From contig WTGD01000226.1 in NCBI GenBank assembly GCA_011523725.1, positions 1 through 19,215 of the forward strand: a DNA stretch of 19,215 nt, in the 5' to 3' direction. This DNA comes from Nitrospinota bacterium. GTDB lineage: Bacteria; UBA8248. Shown one piece after another: positions 6,934 to 16,792 of this stretch; position 1 is the first letter of the stretch, and each line of letters begins with the position of its first letter. A program made the translations under genes and the position numbers. Under the pieces are notes generated by a model. That model was given only the letters and a program-made list of their open reading frames with translations. It had not been told where the DNA came from and searched no databases.

Positions 6934-8340
6934 ATGTCGAAAAACACGCTGTACGATAAGGTTTGGGATTCCCACACCGTGGCCAGGCTCGATTCGGGGC
7001 AGGACCAGATTTTCATCGGTCTGCATCTGATTCATGAGGTCACCACGCCCCAGGCGTTCGGGATGCTCAAGGAAATCGGGTCCGGCGTCGCTTTTCCCGA
7101 CCGCACGATGGGGACGGTGGACCACATCATCCCCACGCTGAGCCAGATACGGCCCTATGAAGATGAACTGGCCGAGAAGATGATGGCCGCCCTGGAGCAG
7201 AACGTGAACGAGTTCGGTGTCCGCTTTCTGCACCTGGATTCGGGCAAGCAGGGCATCGTTCACGTCATCGGGCCGGAACTGGGGCTCAGCCAGCCGGGCA
7301 TGACCATTGCCTGTGGCGACAGCCATACGAGCACGCACGGCGCGATGGGTTCATTGGGCTTCGGCATCGGCACGACCGAGGTGGGCCACGTCCTTGCGAC
7401 GCAGACCCTGGCGCTGAACCGCCTGAAGGTGAAGCGAATCGAGGTCACGGGCGCTCTCGGCCCCGGCGTAACGCCCAAGGACGTGACTTTGCGCGTCATT
7501 CACGATCTGGGCATCAAGGGCGGCCTGGGCTTCGCCTATGAATATGGCGGCGACGTTTTCGACGACATGTCGATGGAAGGACGCATGACGGTCTGCAACA
7601 TGAGCATCGAGGGCGGCGCCCGCATCGGCTACGTGAATCCGGACCAGACGACGTTCGATTATCTGGAAGGCCGCGAGTTCAGCCCTGGGGGGGAAGCCTG
7701 GGAAAGGGGCCTCTCGTACTGGCGGGGGATAGCCTCGGGAGATGACGCGGAATATGACGACGTTTACGAGATAGCGGGCGAATCCATCGAGCCGATGGTT
7801 ACGTGGGGCATCAACCCCGGTCATTCGGTCGGGATTTCACAGCCGCTCCCCGAGGTGGACAGTTTCGCCGGCGAAGACAGGAAGACGGCGGAACACGGCT
7901 ATGAATTCATGGATCTCAAGCCGGGAGAGACGATTTCGGGCACGAAGGTCGACGTCGCCTTCCTGGGTTCGTGCACGAATTCGAGAATCTCCGACTTGCG
8001 CGAGGGCGCGCGTCTGATGAAGGGCAACAAGGTGCATCCAGGCGTCAGGATGCTGGTCGTTCCCGGTTCCCAGCAGGTGAAGCAGCAGGCCGAGGAAGAG
8101 GGATTGCACGAAATCTTCACCGAGGCGGGCGCGGAGTGGCGCGAAGCGGGGTGCTCGATGTGTCTGGGCATGAACCCGGATCAACTCGTGGGTGCTGAGC
8201 GAAGCATCTCCTCCTCGAATCGCAATTTCATCGGGCGTCAGGGCAGCCCGCGCGGAAGAACCCACCTGGGCAGCCCGGCCGTTGTCGTATCATCTGCGAT
8301 TGCCGGCTGCATCGCGGACCCCAGAGAGATGGGAGAATAA
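6934..8340 (+). CDS. leuC: 3-isopropylmalate dehydratase large subunit
   Basis: This aconitase-family [4Fe-4S] enzyme of 468 residues isomerises 2-isopropylmalate to 3-isopropylmalate, the second step of leucine synthesis, together with LeuD. The three cluster cysteines are visible: C347 in FLGSCTNSRISDL, and C407 and C410 in CSMCLGMNPDQL. The spacing matches the bacterial heterodimeric LeuC. Other marks are LYDKVWDSHTV at the N-terminus and CGDSHTSTHGA near the active site. Length is normal. The ATG is preceded by GAGGG at 7 nt. It is 2 nt from leuD. It is the bacterial LeuC type of about 470 residues, not the shorter archaeal-type HacA/LeuC of about 420. Confidence 0.97.
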   Translation: MSKNTLYDKVWDSHTVARLDSGQDQIFIGLHLIHEVTTPQAFGMLKEIGSGVAFPDRTMGTVDHIIPTLSQIRPYEDELAEKMMAALEQNVNEFGVRFLHLDSGKQGIVHVIGPELGLSQPGMTIACGDSHTSTHGAMGSLGFGIGTTEVGHVLATQTLALNRLKVKRIEVTGALGPGVTPKDVTLRVIHDLGIKGGLGFAYEYGGDVFDDMSMEGRMTVCNMSIEGGARIGYVNPDQTTFDYLEGREFSPGGEAWERGLSYWRGIASGDDAEYDDVYEIAGESIEPMVTWGINPGHSVGISQPLPEVDSFAGEDRKTAEHGYEFMDLKPGETISGTKVDVAFLGSCTNSRISDLREGARLMKGNKVHPGVRMLVVPGSQQVKQQAEEEGLHEIFTEAGAEWREAGCSMCLGMNPDQLVGAERSISSSNRNFIGRQGSPRGRTHLGSPAVVVSSAIAGCIADPREMGE

Positions 8341-8342
8341 GC

Positions 8343-8951
8343 ATGAGCACGAAAAGAATCGAAAAAATCGTGGGCAAGGCCATTCCCATGCCCCGTGACG
8401 ACATCGATACCGACAGGATCACCCCGGCCCGCTTTCTGAAGTCCATTACCTTCGAGGGCATCGAGAAGGCCCTGTTTTGCGATGAGCGCGAGAACACGCC
8501 CGACCACCCCGTCGACAATCCCGCCCACAAGGGGGCGAACATGATGTTCGTGGGCAAGAACTTCGGTTCGGGTTCCTCGCGCGAGCACGCCCCGCAGGCA
8601 CTCAAGCGCTTCGGGATCGACGTGCTCATAGGTGTTTCGTTCGCCGAGATTTTTGCGGGCAACTGCTTCGCCATCGGCGTGCCGCTCGGCGTGGCGTCGG
8701 CGGATGACGTGAACGAACTGATCAAGCAGGCGCAGGAAGAACCACAGACGCGCTTCACCGTGGACATCAGGAATGCCGCGGTCAGCTACGGCGACCGCGT
8801 GATTCCCATCGACATCCAGGAGACGCGCAAGGCCGCCTTTCTGGCCGGCACGTGGGACATGCTCGCCAATTTGCGGGGAAATCTGCCCCGGGTCGAGGAG
8901 GTGGCCGCACGCCTGCCGTACGTCACGAATTTCGATAGCGAAGCGCAATAG
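8343..8951 (+). CDS. leuD: 3-isopropylmalate dehydratase small subunit
   Basis: This swivel-domain partner of LeuC has 202 residues and completes the isopropylmalate isomerase active site. Family marks are the DDIDTDRITPARFLK loop near the N-terminus, FGSGSSREHAPQAL, which binds the substrate, and FAEIFAGNCF. About 200 residues is the usual length for the partner of a 470-residue LeuC. The ATG lies 2 nt after the leuC stop with a GGGAG site inside the leuC end, so equal production of both subunits is expected. Confidence 0.96.
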   Translation: MSTKRIEKIVGKAIPMPRDDIDTDRITPARFLKSITFEGIEKALFCDERENTPDHPVDNPAHKGANMMFVGKNFGSGSSREHAPQALKRFGIDVLIGVSFAEIFAGNCFAIGVPLGVASADDVNELIKQAQEEPQTRFTVDIRNAAVSYGDRVIPIDIQETRKAAFLAGTWDMLANLRGNLPRVEEVAARLPYVTNFDSEAQ

Positions 8952-8965
8952 AAGGGGAGTTTTCA

Positions 8966-10054
8966 GTGAGCAGTTACCGGATAGCCGTTTTGCCGGGCGA
9001 CGGCATTGGACAGGAAGTTGTGGCGCAGGCGCGCTCGGCCCTGGAGGCAGCGGGCGCTCGCTTCGGCGTGGGTTTCGAGTTCGAGGAAGGGCTTTGCGGC
9101 GGCGCGGCCTATGACGCGACGGGCGAACCCCTGCCGGAAGTTACCCTCGCCCTCTGCCGCCGGAGCGATGCTGGATTGTTCGGCGCCGTGGGAGGTCCCC
9201 AGTGGGATGATCTCCCGCGCGACAAACGCCCCGAACAGGCCATCCTGGGCTTGCGCAAAGAACTGAACCTCTTCGCCAACCTGAGGCCCGCCGTCATGTT
9301 CGATCCGCTGCTGGAAGCCTCCTCCCTCAAGCCCGAGGTGGTGCGCGGCCTGGACCTCCTCGTCGTGCGCGAAGGCGTGAGCGGCATTTACTTCGGCCAG
9401 CCGAGAGGCATCGAACGCCTCTCTGCGGATGAGGAAAAAGCGGTCGACACGATGACGTACACCACGGGCGAGATCCGCCAGATCGTGCGCCTCGCGTTCG
9501 AACTGGCGTCCGTGCGCGGGAAGAAACTCTGCTCGGTGGACAAGGAGAACGTACTCGACAACGGCCGCCTGTGGCGCAGGGTCGCCGGGGACGTCGCCGG
9601 GGAATTCCCGGAAGTCGAGACCAGCCACATGTACGTGGACAACGCGGCGATGCAGTTGGTTCGCGACCCGCGGCAGTTCGACGTCATCGTGACGGGCAAC
9701 ATGTTCGGCGACATCCTGAGTGATTGCGCCTCCATGCTCACGGGCTCCATCGGCATGCTTGCCTCGGCGAACGTGAACGAGACCGGTTTCGGCCTCTACG
9801 AGCCGGTGCACGGAACGGCGCCCGACATCGCGGGCCAGGACAAGGCGAACCCGATAGCGGCCATCATGTCGGCCGCCATGCTGTGCCGCTATTCGTTAAA
9901 GCGCGTGGACGTGGCCGAAGCCATCGAGGCGGCCGTCGCCGCGGCGCTGGATGAGGGGCTCAGAACGTCGGACATCCATACGCCGGGCGCGACGGCGGTG
10001 GGTTGCGCCGGGATGGGCGAGCGCATCGCCGCCCTGGCGGGAGGGGCGTCGTGA
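8966..10054 (+). CDS. leuB: 3-isopropylmalate dehydrogenase
   Basis: This NAD-dependent enzyme of 362 residues oxidises and decarboxylates 3-isopropylmalate to 2-oxoisocaproate (leucine step 3). Motifs are VLPGDGIGQEV at the N-terminus, LLVVREGVSGIYFGQPRG, the metal-binding YVDNAAMQLVRDP, and GNMFGDILSD followed by GSIGMLASAN. The late HGTAPDIAGQDKANP segment contributes NAD specificity. The start codon is GTG at 8966, supported by GGGGAG (8954-8959) and by matching the normal family N-terminus. Its TGA overlaps the asd ATG by one base. Confidence 0.96.
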   Translation: MSSYRIAVLPGDGIGQEVVAQARSALEAAGARFGVGFEFEEGLCGGAAYDATGEPLPEVTLALCRRSDAGLFGAVGGPQWDDLPRDKRPEQAILGLRKELNLFANLRPAVMFDPLLEASSLKPEVVRGLDLLVVREGVSGIYFGQPRGIERLSADEEKAVDTMTYTTGEIRQIVRLAFELASVRGKKLCSVDKENVLDNGRLWRRVAGDVAGEFPEVETSHMYVDNAAMQLVRDPRQFDVIVTGNMFGDILSDCASMLTGSIGMLASANVNETGFGLYEPVHGTAPDIAGQDKANPIAAIMSAAMLCRYSLKRVDVAEAIEAAVAAALDEGLRTSDIHTPGATAVGCAGMGERIAALAGGAS

Positions 10055-11064
10055 TGCGCGTCGCCGTCGCAGGCGCCACCGGCGCCGTAGGCCGGGAGAT
10101 GCTCCGGATTCTGGAGGAGCGGAATTTTCCCGCCGATGAGGTCGTTTTGCTCGCGAGCGAGCGCAGCGTCGGGCGGAAAATCCCGTTCCGGGACGCTGAG
10201 CTTACGGTAAGCCGGCTTACCAAGGATGCGTTCTGTGGCGTGGACCTCGCTCTTTTCTCATGCGGCGCGTCACGCTCCATCGAGTTTGCGCCCGCCGCCG
10301 TCAAGGCCGGTGCGGTGGTGGTGGATAATTCCAGCGCCTTCCGCATGGATGAGGACGTTCCCCTGGTGGTGCCGGAGGTGAACCCCGAAGCAATGGCGTC
10401 TCACCGGGGAATCATTGCTAATCCGAACTGCTCCACCATTCAGCTCGTGGTGGCGCTCAAGCCCCTTCACGACGCAGGGCGCATCAGGCGGATTGTGGTG
10501 AGCACCTACCAGGCGGTGAGCGGGGCGGGGCAGGCCGCGATAGACGAGATGCAGGCGCAGGTCGAGGGCGACGCCTCCGCTCCAAAGAAAATGCCCCATG
10601 AGATCGCCTTCAATTGCCTGCCCCACATCGACGTATTTCTGGACGGCGGCCATACCAAAGAAGAAAGGAAGATGGTCGATGAGACGCGGAAGATCATGGG
10701 CGCGCCTCACCTGGCGGTCAGCGCCACTTGCGTGCGGGTGCCCGTTTTCAACGCGCACTCGGAATCCGTGAACGTGGAGCTTGAGCAGTCCGTCTCACCC
10801 GAGGAGGCGCGGGCGTTGCTGTCCCGCGCGCCGGGCGTGGAGGTGGTGGATGATGTGGATTCATTCTCATATCCCATGCCCAAGGACGCGGACGGGGAGG
10901 ACCCGGTATATGTGGGCCGCATCCGCCGGGACGATTCTCGCGAAAACACGCTCAACCTGTGGGTGGTGGCGGATAACTTGCGAAAAGGCGCCGCCCTCAA
11001 CGCGGTGCAGATAGCCGAGGCGCTGATAGAGAAGGGAATGCTCCGAACCGCCCCGGTGAAGTGA
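10054..11064 (+). CDS. asd: Aspartate-semialdehyde dehydrogenase
   Basis: This NADPH-dependent enzyme of 336 residues reduces aspartyl phosphate to aspartate semialdehyde, the branch point to Lys/diaminopimelate, Met and Thr. Motifs are the nucleotide loop GATGAVG (residues 7-13), DNSSAFRM, the catalytic cysteine in NPNCSTIQ (C126), and the late RVPVFNAHSES with the histidine of the active site. A longer in-frame reading begins at 10003, inside leuB, but the ATG at 10054 is preceded by GGGAGGGG at 7 nt and begins exactly at the Rossmann strand. asd after leuB is a recurrent bacterial arrangement. The one-base overlap with leuB indicates co-translation. Confidence 0.96.
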   Translation: MRVAVAGATGAVGREMLRILEERNFPADEVVLLASERSVGRKIPFRDAELTVSRLTKDAFCGVDLALFSCGASRSIEFAPAAVKAGAVVVDNSSAFRMDEDVPLVVPEVNPEAMASHRGIIANPNCSTIQLVVALKPLHDAGRIRRIVVSTYQAVSGAGQAAIDEMQAQVEGDASAPKKMPHEIAFNCLPHIDVFLDGGHTKEERKMVDETRKIMGAPHLAVSATCVRVPVFNAHSESVNVELEQSVSPEEARALLSRAPGVEVVDDVDSFSYPMPKDADGEDPVYVGRIRRDDSRENTLNLWVVADNLRKGAALNAVQIAEALIEKGMLRTAPVK

Positions 11065-11085
11065 TGGTGAGCAAGGAATATCAAA

Positions 11086-11939
11086 TTGGCTGAAGCGGAA
11101 ATCGGGGTCATCGGTGGCAGCGGCCTCTACGAGATGGCGGAACTGGGCGAGGTGGAAGAACGCGTGCTCGATACGCCCTACGGCGCGCCCGCTGCCCCCT
11201 ACGTTCTGGGGACGCTCTCCGGCAAGCGAATCGCGTTTCTGCCCCGGCACGGGCGGGGGCACGTATTTCTGCCGCATGAGATTCCCTTCCGCGCCAACAT
11301 CCACGGATTCAAGCAGTTGGGCGTGGAGTGGCTCATATCCGTCAGCGCGGTTGGCAGCCTGAAAGAAGACATCCATCCGGGCCACATCGTGATTCCCGAC
11401 CAGTTCATCGATCTCACGAAGACGCGAATAGCCACGTTTTTCGGCGATGGCGTCGTCGCCCACGTTTCGATGGCGGACCCGGTTTGCGGGGTTTTGAGCG
11501 GTATCCTGATGGGCGCGGCCGTTCGGGCGGGCGCGACGGCGCACGAGGGCGGCACTTACGTGTGCATGGAGGGTCCCCAGTTCAGCAGCCGGGCGGAGAG
11601 TTTCCGCTACCGCGCCTGGGGCGCATCGATCATCGGGATGACGAACATGCCCGAGGCCAAGCTCGCGCGCGAGGCGGAGATGAGCTACGCCACCATCGCG
11701 CTTGCGACGGACTATGACTGTTGGCATGAGGAGGAAGAGGCGGTGAGCGTGGAGGCGGTGATCGCTCTCGTTAGGAGCAACGCGGCCCTCGCACAGAAGA
11801 TCATCAAAGAGGCGGTACCTGAAATCGATGGTGAGAGCCCCTTCGCGGGCTCTTTGGCGACGGCCCTCATGACCGACCCGGCCCGCATGCCGAACGAGAC
11901 CAAAGAGCGACTGCATCACTTGATTGGAAAATACATATC

Positions 11940-11943
<4 letters not shown>
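11086..11943 (+). CDS. mtnP: S-methyl-5'-thioadenosine phosphorylase family protein
   Basis: This purine phosphorylase of 285 residues probably splits 5'-methylthioadenosine to adenine and methylthioribose 1-phosphate (methionine salvage, polyamine by-product). It has GVIGGSGLY at the N-terminus, the phosphate-binding RHGRGH, GGTYVCMEGPQFSSRAES (18 residues) and TDYDCW, whose two aspartates (D209, D211) mark the 6-aminopurine-specific MTAP group as opposed to guanosine/inosine phosphorylases. The related MTIP (methylthioinosine) enzymes cannot be excluded. The predicted start is a rare TTG at 11086 with AAGGA upstream; no in-frame ATG or GTG lies nearby. A 9-codon open frame (11064-11093) starts on the asd stop and ends across this start, which may couple translation. 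Its end overlaps hemL by 4 nt. Confidence 0.88.
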
Positions 11944-13223
<1,280 letters not shown>

Positions 13224-13258
13224 CCGATGAGGCTCGCGCGCCTCGGAGTCTCAGCGCG

Positions 13259-13582
13259 ATGCGAAAAGCAGGACGATCATCCACCAAGGGCCAATCTTCC
13301 AAAGCCAGACTCTTCTTCTGGATGTGCGCGGGCGTCATCGTCTTGCTGCTCGGTTCCGCCTTGCTGGGCCGTGACGGGCTTCTCGCCGTCATCGTGAACG
13401 AAGAGCGCGTGTCCGAACTCAAGAAAGAGATTGCGGAGATCGAGGAGAAGAACAAGGAGTTGCGCTCTGAAATTCGCTCCTTGCGCTCCGATGAGCGGGC
13501 TATCGAGAAAATCGCGCGCGAAGACTTAGGGCTCGTGAAGAAAGGGGAAGTCGTCTACGAGTTCATCCCCTCGAAAAAATAA
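13259..13582 (+). CDS. FtsB/DivIC-like septum formation initiator protein
   Basis: This small bitopic membrane protein has 107 residues: a basic N-terminus, one transmembrane helix (about residues 18-37), an extracytoplasmic coiled coil rich in Glu/Lys (about 48-80) and the conserved tail IEKIAREDLGLVKKGE, then VVYEF. This layout is that of the FtsB/DivIC family, which joins FtsL and FtsQ at the division site and helps activate septal peptidoglycan synthesis. The ATG at 13259 is preceded by a modest GGAG (13245-13248). It lies 35 nt after hemL and may share its transcript. The family is short and variable, so assignment rests on architecture plus the tail motif. Confidence 0.85.
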   Translation: MRKAGRSSTKGQSSKARLFFWMCAGVIVLLLGSALLGRDGLLAVIVNEERVSELKKEIAEIEEKNKELRSEIRSLRSDERAIEKIAREDLGLVKKGEVVYEFIPSKK

Positions 13583-13649
13583 TGCCTGATTCCCAGCGCT
13601 TCGATATCAAGGGCGCTTCTCTGGTGTTTCTCGCAGAACCCCCCTCTCC

Positions 13650-13678
13650 TTGACAGAATGCCCTTGCGGGAGTAGATA
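13650..13678 (+). promoter_or_regulatory. Promoter of the initiator tRNA gene
   Basis: A consensus -35 TTGACA (13650-13655), a 17-nt spacer and -10 TAGATA (13673-13678) end 11 nt before the mature tRNA. Spacing and sequence are close to ideal sigma-70, as expected for a strongly transcribed stable RNA gene. This makes the tRNA independent of the hemL-ftsB transcript. Confidence 0.8.
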
Positions 13679-13689
13679 ACACATAACGA

Positions 13690-13766
<77 letters not shown>

Positions 13767-13770
13767 TGCG

Positions 13771-13803
13771 AAAAACGGCCGCGGGGTCTCCGCGGCTTTT
13801 TCC
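13771..13803 (+). terminator. Intrinsic terminator of the tRNA-fMet gene
   Basis: A perfect 7-bp GC stem, GCCGCGG (13778-13784) and CCGCGGC (13790-13796), with a 5-nt loop is followed by TTTTT and preceded by AAAAA. It lies 4 nt after the encoded CCA. This is a textbook Rho-independent terminator and separates the tRNA from the downstream oxidoreductases. Confidence 0.9.
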
Positions 13804-13862
13804 TTGCCGGCTATATATACGAAGTCATAGAGGCAAAACATACAAAAGTGAAGGGAAGAGGA
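13804..13862 (+). promoter_or_regulatory. Possible promoter and ribosome site of the oxidoreductase pair
   Basis: The 59 nt between the tRNA terminator and the first oxidoreductase are AT-rich. A loose promoter is possible (TTGCCG at 13804-13809, 16-nt spacer, CATAGA at 13826-13831). A strong AAGGGA (13851-13856) lies 6 nt from the ATG at 13863 and argues for that start over the in-frame GTG at 13848. Confidence 0.3.
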
Positions 13863-14993
13863 ATGGCGGATAAAAAGGAACTGGGGCTCGCCATCGTCGG
13901 TTGCGGGGTCGTGGGGCGCATGCGGGGCGCGCTGGCCAGGGATTTCCCCGGAATCGGGTGGATCGGCCTCTCCGATATGAACGAGAAAGTCGGGCAAAGG
14001 CTCAGGGAAGACATCGGGGCCGATTACTTCACCACCGATTTTCACGAGCTCATCGCACGCCCCGAGGTGGATGCGGCGATCATCGCCACCTCGACCTGGG
14101 CGCACGTCGAACCCACGCTCGCCGCGGCGGAGCGCGGGCTGCCTATGCTGATCGAAAAGCCGCTCGCCACCGACGCGCGCGAGTCGGCCTCGGTGCTCGC
14201 GGCGATTGAATCGGCCGGCGTGGACGCCGTCGTCGGCTACACCCAGCGTTTCCGCAGGCGGTTTCTGGCCGTGAAGGACCGCGTCGAGAGCGGCCAGATC
14301 GGCGACGTCACCGCGGCGGTCACGCGCGCCTTCATGAACCGCATGGCGCCGACCGGAGAAGTGCGGCTATCCCAGGACCGCCGCTTCCTGACGCCAATGG
14401 TCGTCTCCGGCACCCACAGTCTCGATATGTGCCTGTGGCTGATGGGCGACGCCAAGCCGGTTTCTCTCTACGCGCGCTCGACCGAGGGGATTTTAAGCGA
14501 TCTCGGCACCAAGGACGCCACCTTCGGCGTTTTCACGATGGAGGGCGGCGCCATCTGGAGCATGAACATCTGCTGGGCGCTGCCCAAGGAGTGGCCGGGT
14601 GCTGTGTATGGACTCGAAATCGGCATCGTGGGCACGAAGGGGGTGGTGGACATCGAGGACACGCACCGCGACGTGGTGATGGCGTCTGAATTCTCGCAGG
14701 GTCCCGCCTACAACCCTGAGGATTTCGACCTGGAAGCGCGGCGGAACGTCGATTTCCTCACCAGCTTCCCGCCGGGCGACATGTACGACGGGGAACTCTG
14801 GGGGCCGATGCGCGAGGAGACCAATTCCTGGTTCCAGCGGATTTATTCGGGCAAGCGCACCCCCCATGCGACCGCCGCCGAGGGGCACCGCAATCTCGTG
14901 CTGACGATGGCGATGGACCTCTCGGCCAAGCGCGGCGAAGAGCTGAAGCTGCCCATCGATCCTGCGGAATTGATGGCGGGCCTGGAGTCATAA
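13863..14993 (+). CDS. Gfo/Idh/MocA family NAD(P)-dependent oxidoreductase
   Basis: This predicted cytoplasmic dehydrogenase has 376 residues. The N-terminal Rossmann domain begins AIVGCGVVGRM with GxGxxG at residues 13-18; the family motif EKP is at 98-100 (MLIEKPLA). The C-terminal alpha/beta domain carries GTHSLDMCLWLMG, the usual position of the catalytic histidine region. The family oxidises or reduces sugars, inositols, sugar acids and related compounds using bound NAD(P); the substrate cannot be predicted here. No sugar transporter or kinase is adjacent. It is followed 41 nt later by a second, only distantly similar family member, so the two may act in one small catabolic or modification pathway. 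Confidence 0.85.
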   Translation: MADKKELGLAIVGCGVVGRMRGALARDFPGIGWIGLSDMNEKVGQRLREDIGADYFTTDFHELIARPEVDAAIIATSTWAHVEPTLAAAERGLPMLIEKPLATDARESASVLAAIESAGVDAVVGYTQRFRRRFLAVKDRVESGQIGDVTAAVTRAFMNRMAPTGEVRLSQDRRFLTPMVVSGTHSLDMCLWLMGDAKPVSLYARSTEGILSDLGTKDATFGVFTMEGGAIWSMNICWALPKEWPGAVYGLEIGIVGTKGVVDIEDTHRDVVMASEFSQGPAYNPEDFDLEARRNVDFLTSFPPGDMYDGELWGPMREETNSWFQRIYSGKRTPHATAAEGHRNLVLTMAMDLSAKRGEELKLPIDPAELMAGLES

Positions 14994-15034
14994 GGGCGTT
15001 TCGGGAAATTCCAAGCATGGGGCAGGGCGGATAC

Positions 15035-16192
15035 ATGGCGACACAGGCGTTGGGAATCATTCTGCACGGGGCGACGGGCGGCATCTGCTCCTTCCAGCAC
15101 CTGAGAAACTCGCTCGTGCCCATCATCGGCGAGGGCGGCCTCGACGTGAGCGGCGAGAGAATCCTGCCGAAGCTCCTGCTCGTCGGCAGGAACGGGGATC
15201 GTCTAGCGAAACTGGCGGCCGAAAACGGCGGCCTCGACTGGACGACCGACCTCGATGCGGCGCTTTCGAATTCGGCCTATCCCGTTTTCTTCGACGCGGC
15301 GGCCACGCACTTGAGGGTAGGCGTGTTAAAGCGCGCCATCGCTGCCGGCAAGCACATCTATACCGAAAAGCCCGTCGCGCCCAGCGTTCAGGAGGGGATG
15401 GAACTCCTGCGCGCGGCCGAGATCAAAGGCCTCAAGCACGGCGCGGTGGAGGACAAGCTCTTCCTGCCGGGGTTTTTGAAACTCAGGCGGGTGGTGGAGA
15501 GCGGTTTTCTGGGGCGGGTCATCGGTTTTCAGATCCAGTTCGGCTGGTGGGTGTTCGACGGGGTCGAGGCGGAATGCCAGCGTCCGAGCTGGAACTACAA
15601 AAAGGCGGGCGGCGGGGGCCTCATCTCGGACATGCACCCCCACTGGCGCTACATCGTCGAGGGGGTTCTCGGGCCGATTGCGCGCGTGGCCGCGCTCGCC
15701 TGGACGGGCCAGACCGAGCGCGCCGACGAGGCGGGGCAGCGCTTCCGCGTCGACGTAGAGGACAACGCACACACGCTTTTGGAACTTGAAAACGGGGCGC
15801 GCGGCGCGATTCTGAGTTCATGGTCCACGCGGGTGCGGCGCGAGGACCTGGTGACCTTCCAGGTAGATGGCACAGGAGGCTCCGCTGTTGCGGGATTAAG
15901 AAAGTGCTGGAAGCAGGCGGCGGGCGATACGCCATTGGTGCGCGGTTTTCTGATGGGCCGCGATGCGGACACCATGGACGTCTCGGTGGACTACCACGAA
16001 AACTGGCAGGAGGAACCCGACCCTGCGCCCTACAAGAACCCCTACCGCTACGGCTGGGAGCGCTTCATCCGCCACGTGGCGGGCGATGAGCTTTTCTACG
16101 CCGGTCTCTCCGCCGGCATCCGAGACGTGCGACTGGCGGAAGCTTGCCTACAAAGCGCACGGGAGGGTGGATGGATGGAGATGAAGTTGTGA
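15035..16192 (+). CDS. Gfo/Idh/MocA-like oxidoreductase (subgroup with HGATGG nucleotide loop)
   Basis: This is a predicted dehydrogenase of 385 residues. The nucleotide loop is HGATGGI near residues 11-17 in place of GxGxxG; the family EKP is at 111-113 (YTEKPVAPS). Other recognisable blocks are LLVGRNGDRLAKLA, EDKLFLPGFLKL, QRPSWNYKKAGGGGLISDMH and HWRYIVEGVLG, then DDLVTFQVDGTGGSAVAGL-like sequence (here EDLVTFQVDGTGGSAVAGL). This combination belongs to a distinct uncharacterised subgroup of the family. The ATG at 15035 has a GGGCGG-type site at 15025-15030; an in-frame ATG at 15017 would add six residues and has no clear ribosome site. It is the last gene on the GC-rich + strand block and converges with the minus-strand array. 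Confidence 0.8.
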   Translation: MATQALGIILHGATGGICSFQHLRNSLVPIIGEGGLDVSGERILPKLLLVGRNGDRLAKLAAENGGLDWTTDLDAALSNSAYPVFFDAAATHLRVGVLKRAIAAGKHIYTEKPVAPSVQEGMELLRAAEIKGLKHGAVEDKLFLPGFLKLRRVVESGFLGRVIGFQIQFGWWVFDGVEAECQRPSWNYKKAGGGGLISDMHPHWRYIVEGVLGPIARVAALAWTGQTERADEAGQRFRVDVEDNAHTLLELENGARGAILSSWSTRVRREDLVTFQVDGTGGSAVAGLRKCWKQAAGDTPLVRGFLMGRDADTMDVSVDYHENWQEEPDPAPYKNPYRYGWERFIRHVAGDELFYAGLSAGIRDVRLAEACLQSAREGGWMEMKL

Positions 16193-16231
16193 TGTGTGGG
16201 TCAGTTTCAAATTAACGGGTCATCCACACTG
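16192..16231. repeat. Inverted repeat between convergent genes
   Basis: GTGTGG (16194-16199) and CCACAC (16224-16229) form an inverted repeat, extendable to 8 bp with one G-U pair (16194-16201 with 16222-16229). It lies at the junction where the + strand oxidoreductase gene and the first minus-strand gene converge, overlapping the 3' end of the latter. It has no T-run, so a bidirectional terminator role is only a guess. Confidence 0.3.
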
Positions 16232-16749
16232 GGCATCTTCGTAGAGAATAATGAAGTATCGTCAATATGCTCATCAAGCCAAATTTGATGTATCCATTTC
16301 GATCTTTTGTAAGTTTCGTCGATAAAATAATTACTAAATTCTCGATCCACACGAGATATTTGCATTGCATAAATGGAGATAAGTGAGACGAGCGTTTTGA
16401 AGATTTCTTCCGGCTCATACGCGTCATATTGTTCGAGAGTATTATTTATCGCTTTATATGCTGTATCAAAAGCCGCCTTCGAGGCCTTTGTAAGTATTCC
16501 GTCCGACTCTTCTGTGTCTATATCAGGCACCTTCTCCGTTGGGACATATATAATGACTTCCGTTGGTTCGAGACCAAAGGTCTTGCAAATGAGAGCTACG
16601 GTTCTATGTTTCACAGGTTTGCCTTTTATGGCGCTCAAAAGTGTTCTAGCGTCGCAGCCTATTGCCTCCGCAGCCTCCGGCACGGAACCAAAATAAGGGG
16701 CGCCGGAAATGACATTTTTTATGAGTTCACCTTTCATTATGATTTGCAT
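16207..16749 (-). CDS. HTH protein of unknown function, paralog 1 of a tandem array
   Basis: This is a protein of 180 residues that I do not recognise. Residues 1-66 form an N-terminal unit: MKGELI (5-10), ISGAPYFGS (14-22) and a likely XRE-like helix-turn-helix over about 20-66 (EAAEAIGCDARTLLSAIKG, ICKTFGLEPTEVI). A variable acidic linker (about 67-85) follows, then a helical C-terminal domain with ISIYAMQI. The N-terminal 66 residues align without gaps to paralog 2 (my count 43 identities). The first ATG is preceded by AGGAG at 6 nt. Codon use is AT-rich, unlike the genes upstream. The likely role is DNA binding, perhaps autoregulation, through the first domain; the C-terminal domain could mediate oligomerisation or ligand sensing. 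No enzymatic motif is seen. Confidence 0.75.
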   Translation of the reverse strand: MQIIMKGELIKNVISGAPYFGSVPEAAEAIGCDARTLLSAIKGKPVKHRTVALICKTFGLEPTEVIIYVPTEKVPDIDTEESDGILTKASKAAFDTAYKAINNTLEQYDAYEPEEIFKTLVSLISIYAMQISRVDREFSNYFIDETYKRSKWIHQIWLDEHIDDTSLFSTKMPSVDDPLI

Positions 16750-16792
16750 GTCCTACTCCTATGTTCGGTTGTTGTTTCTGCACTGGCCGGGT

